64,000 nt of DNA from positions 1,326,599-1,390,598 of the forward strand of contig NZ_JADZLQ010000001.1 in the NCBI RefSeq assembly GCF_015905305.1. The letters run 5' to 3'. The DNA is from Pinirhizobacter soli (GTDB lineage Bacteria; Pseudomonadota; Gammaproteobacteria; Xanthomonadales; Rhodanobacteraceae). The translations under genes and the position numbers were made by a program. The first letter of the stretch is position 1. The number at the start of each line of letters is the position of its first letter. Shown here in pieces: positions 61,716 to 64,000 of the stretch. The notes beneath the pieces were generated by a model. It had not been told where the DNA came from and searched no databases. It saw only the letters and a list, made by a program, of their open reading frames with translations.

Positions 61716-63551
61716 CTAACTGATGTTGGCGGCGTCCAGGCCCTCGCGCGACTTCGCGGTGACGCTGGTGGACCGGGCAATACTATAGGCGGCGTTGACG
61801 AGCGCTACGTGCGAGAAAGCCTGCGGGAAATTGCCCAGCTGGCGTTTGGCTACGGGATCGTATTCCTCAGCCAGCAACCCCACGTCGTTGGCCAGGCCCG
61901 CAAGGCGTGCAAACAAGAGGTTGGCGTCATCCATGCGGCCGAGCATCACATAGTTCTCCACCAGCCAGAAACTGCAGGCCAGGAACAGGCCCTCGCCCGG
62001 CGCCAGGCCATCGACGCCGGTGGCGGTGTGGTAGCGCTTGACCAGGCCGTCCATCAGCAGCTCGCGTTCGATCGCCGCCACCGTGTTGGCCACCCTTGCA
62101 TCGTCCGCCGGCACGATGCCACAGAGGGTCACCAGCAGCAGCGAGGCGTCCAGTTCGTCCGAGCCGTAGGACTGCACGAAATACTGCCCCTCCGGATGCA
62201 CGCCATGTTCGAGAATCTCCTGGCGCAGTTCATCGGCGAGCTTCGACCATGCCGCGCGTTTTTCCGGCGGCAGTTGTTCGTTGGGACTGTCGGCCGATCG
62301 CCGCAGGGCCAGCCAGGCCATCGCCCGTGAGTGCACGAAGCAGCGCGGACGGCCACGGATTTCCCATATGCCTTCGTCCGGATCGTTGAGCACCTTGGCC
62401 AGGTGGTCGATGAAAAGCACCTGGAGGGTGTCGGCGGCGTATTCGTGGTCGAAGTCGTTCGGCGCTGAAAAGATGCCCGAGCGGATGGCATGGTCGAACA
62501 CGCCCACCATCTCGCCGTAGATGTCCATCTGGAACTGCTCGCTGGCCGCGTTGCCGATGCGCACGGGAGCGGAATTCTCATAGCCGGGAAGCCAGGGCAG
62601 TTCGTGTTCGTGCATGCGGCGCTCGCCGGCCACGCCATACATGATCTGGATCTGGTCAGGCGCCCCGGCAATGGCGCGGCGGATCCAGTCGCGCCAGGCC
62701 ACGGCCTCCTCGTGGTAGCCGGCGTTCATCAGCGCCGTCAGTACGAAGGTGGCGTCCCGGGCCCAGCAGTAGCGGTAGTCCCAGTTCCGCTCGCCACCGA
62801 TCGCTTCGGGCAGCGACGTGGTGGGCGCGGCGATGATGGCTCCCGTGGGGAGATACGAGAGGCCCTTGAGGGTGATCAGCGAGCGATGCACCAGCTCTGC
62901 CCATTGTCCCGTTTCCGGGCAGCCGCGTGACCAGCCCGCCCAGAACGCCTCGGTGGCCTCCAGCGCTTCACGCACGTCGCGCGCCTCGGGCATGGGCAGG
63001 TACGAGCGACCATATTCGAGTGAGAACGGAACCGCTTCGCCGGCGCTCACGGTGAAGGTGGCGACACTGCGCATGTCGCGTCCCTGCACGGTGACGGGAC
63101 TGCGCCGCACCAGCAGGTCGGGCCCGGCGATGGCACGCAGGCTGCCGTCGTCCATGCCCGTGACCCAGGGGATACTGCGCCCGTAGTCGAAACGGATCAC
63201 CAGTTCCTCATGCATGTCCATCGAACCCCGGAGGCCCTCGACCACACGCATCACGCCGACACGTTCGCCATCGACGGGCATGAAATCGATCACGCGCACC
63301 GCAGCGTCGGCCGTTTTCCAGGTGGTCTCCAGCACCAGTCCGCCGTCGCGATACCGCCGCGAGCTGCGCGCGGCAGGATCCAGTGGCGCCAGCAACCAGC
63401 GGCCGTGCCCGCTGCTCCCCAGGATCGCCGCGAAGCATGCGGCGTTATCGAAACGCGGCAGGCAGAGCCAGTCAATCGAGCCGTTGCGGCAGACCAGGGC
63501 AGCCGACCGGCAGTTGCCGATCATGGCGTAGTCTTCGATCCGAGCAGCCAA
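61716..63551 (-). CDS. Glycoside hydrolase family 15 protein (glucoamylase/trehalase type)
   Basis: 611 residues, cytoplasmic (no signal peptide). Starts MAARIEDYAMIGNCRSAALV then CRNGSIDWLCLPRFDNAACF, the N-terminal beta domain of bacterial GH15 proteins. The (alpha/alpha)6 barrel holds GERNWDYRYCWARDATFVLT, a catalytic Glu near HEHELPWLPGYENS, and a second conserved acid in FLACSFWLVENYVMLGRMDD. Homologues hydrolyse trehalose or maltooligosaccharides to glucose; glucose entry into G6PDH would explain the tight linkage to zwf. Confidence 0.9.
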   Translation of the reverse strand: MAARIEDYAMIGNCRSAALVCRNGSIDWLCLPRFDNAACFAAILGSSGHGRWLLAPLDPAARSSRRYRDGGLVLETTWKTADAAVRVIDFMPVDGERVGVMRVVEGLRGSMDMHEELVIRFDYGRSIPWVTGMDDGSLRAIAGPDLLVRRSPVTVQGRDMRSVATFTVSAGEAVPFSLEYGRSYLPMPEARDVREALEATEAFWAGWSRGCPETGQWAELVHRSLITLKGLSYLPTGAIIAAPTTSLPEAIGGERNWDYRYCWARDATFVLTALMNAGYHEEAVAWRDWIRRAIAGAPDQIQIMYGVAGERRMHEHELPWLPGYENSAPVRIGNAASEQFQMDIYGEMVGVFDHAIRSGIFSAPNDFDHEYAADTLQVLFIDHLAKVLNDPDEGIWEIRGRPRCFVHSRAMAWLALRRSADSPNEQLPPEKRAAWSKLADELRQEILEHGVHPEGQYFVQSYGSDELDASLLLVTLCGIVPADDARVANTVAAIERELLMDGLVKRYHTATGVDGLAPGEGLFLACSFWLVENYVMLGRMDDANLLFARLAGLANDVGLLAEEYDPVAKRQLGNFPQAFSHVALVNAAYSIARSTSVTAKSREGLDAANIS

Positions 63552-63634
63552 GGGGCGTTCCTTGCGGGGAGAACGCCAGCCAGTGTAGCGACGCTGATGT
63601 AAGCGCGGCGTGTCCTTCGGCTTTCCTTACGGTT

Positions 63635-64000
63635 TCAGCCAGCGGCAGGCAGCAGGGCCACCATCGCCCGCCCGGTCTCGGTCTCGGCCATCACCACTTC
63701 GCTTGCCCCTTGTGTCGCCAGGTGCACGGCAGGTTCCGCATCGTGGGCACGCGCCACGATGAAAAGGCCCGGATGCTTGGCACGCGCTACGCGCACCACC
63801 TCGCCCGCCTCGAAGGGGTCGGGGATGGTGACGATCAGCGCGGCAGCGCCGGGCAGGTTCAACACATCAAGGACGTCGTCGCCCGAGGCCTGGCCAAGCA
63901 CCGCTTCCACGCCCTGCGCCCGGAGCTCCGCCACGCGCTCGTCGACGACGTCCACCACCAGCACCTGGCGACCGGCGGCACGCAGGTCCTGTACCGTGGC
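63635..64000 (-). CDS. TrkA-N (RCK) domain protein, C-terminal part (5' end outside window)
   Basis: The frame is open to the window edge, giving about 121 C-terminal residues. The Rossmann-like segment GRQVLVVDVVDERVAELRAQ, then GVEAVLGQASGDDVLDVLNL and LIVTIPDPFEAGEVVRVARA, matches the TrkA-N domain found at the end of YbaL/KefB-type cation:proton antiporters. The membrane part would lie beyond the window, so antiporter identity is inferred. Confidence 0.8.
   Translation of the reverse strand, partial: ATVQDLRAAGRQVLVVDVVDERVAELRAQGVEAVLGQASGDDVLDVLNLPGAAALIVTIPDPFEAGEVVRVARAKHPGLFIVARAHDAEPAVHLATQGASEVVMAETETGRAMVALLPAAG

Overview
The window is GC-rich, densely coded gammaproteobacterial chromosome. 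Gene content and order point to Xanthomonadales (Lysobacterales), most likely Rhodanobacteraceae such as Luteibacter or Dyella: the flagellar rod/hook operon beside cheV and flgAMN, a TMEM43 protein, YggX next to MutY, a PA0069-type radical SAM protein, and GH15 next to zwf. This placement is inference from the sequence only. There is one tRNA (Phe), no rRNA, no CRISPR array and no insertion sequence.

Layout. 1-2.8 kb: the end of a GH2 exo-glycosidase, a LacI regulator and a sulfotransferase. 2.8-18.5 kb: flagellar block. On the minus strand flgBCDEFGHIJKL follows cheV; on the plus strand a membrane-free MCP, flgA, flgM, flgN and an EAL-HDOD protein diverge from it. I can read sigma-54-type promoters before flgB and the MCP gene, and FliA-type promoters before flgM and cheV, matching the usual flagellar hierarchy. 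18.5-31.4 kb: housekeeping (MAPEG, TMEM43, ggt, ferredoxin, coaD, rsmD, ftsY, AsmA-like, mutY, yggX, tRNA-Phe), then a small ECF sigma operon, a GFA protein and a YegD-like Hsp70.

31.4-41.8 kb is the accessory region. It holds a hairpin-rich extragenic stretch with two REP-like copies, an alpha/beta hydrolase, five small lower-GC genes, a stand-alone exported Rhs-core protein with an unrecognised C-terminal domain, and a large exported Rhs/fibronectin-III gene broken by one frameshift and one in-frame stop. No type VI secretion gene is nearby. Four of the five small genes encode proteins with signal peptides or lipoboxes, which suggests envelope-located immunity or accessory proteins for an envelope-acting Rhs toxin.

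42-48.3 kb is a galactoside locus: exported GH36 alpha-galactosidase, sugar/H+ symporter, aldose epimerase, a dehydrogenase of the kind that oxidises sugars, and a GntR/FCD regulator. 48.4-54 kb: radical SAM protein, acyltransferase, an ECF sigma factor fused to a membrane tail with pentapeptide repeats, a tautomerase and small unknowns. 54.2-58.6 kb is a five-gene cluster resembling the Fap functional-amyloid system of Pseudomonas: a Gly-rich exported protein, a small exported protein, a C39-like peptidase, a FapE-like protein and a coiled-coil/beta-barrel outer-membrane protein. It has a sigma-54-type promoter and an internal strong hairpin. After a structured intergenic region with a candidate small RNA come a TetR regulator, zwf with a histone-like tail, a GH15 enzyme and the end of a TrkA-N domain protein.

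The two places most worth a second look are the split, exported Rhs locus and the Fap-like amyloid cluster.
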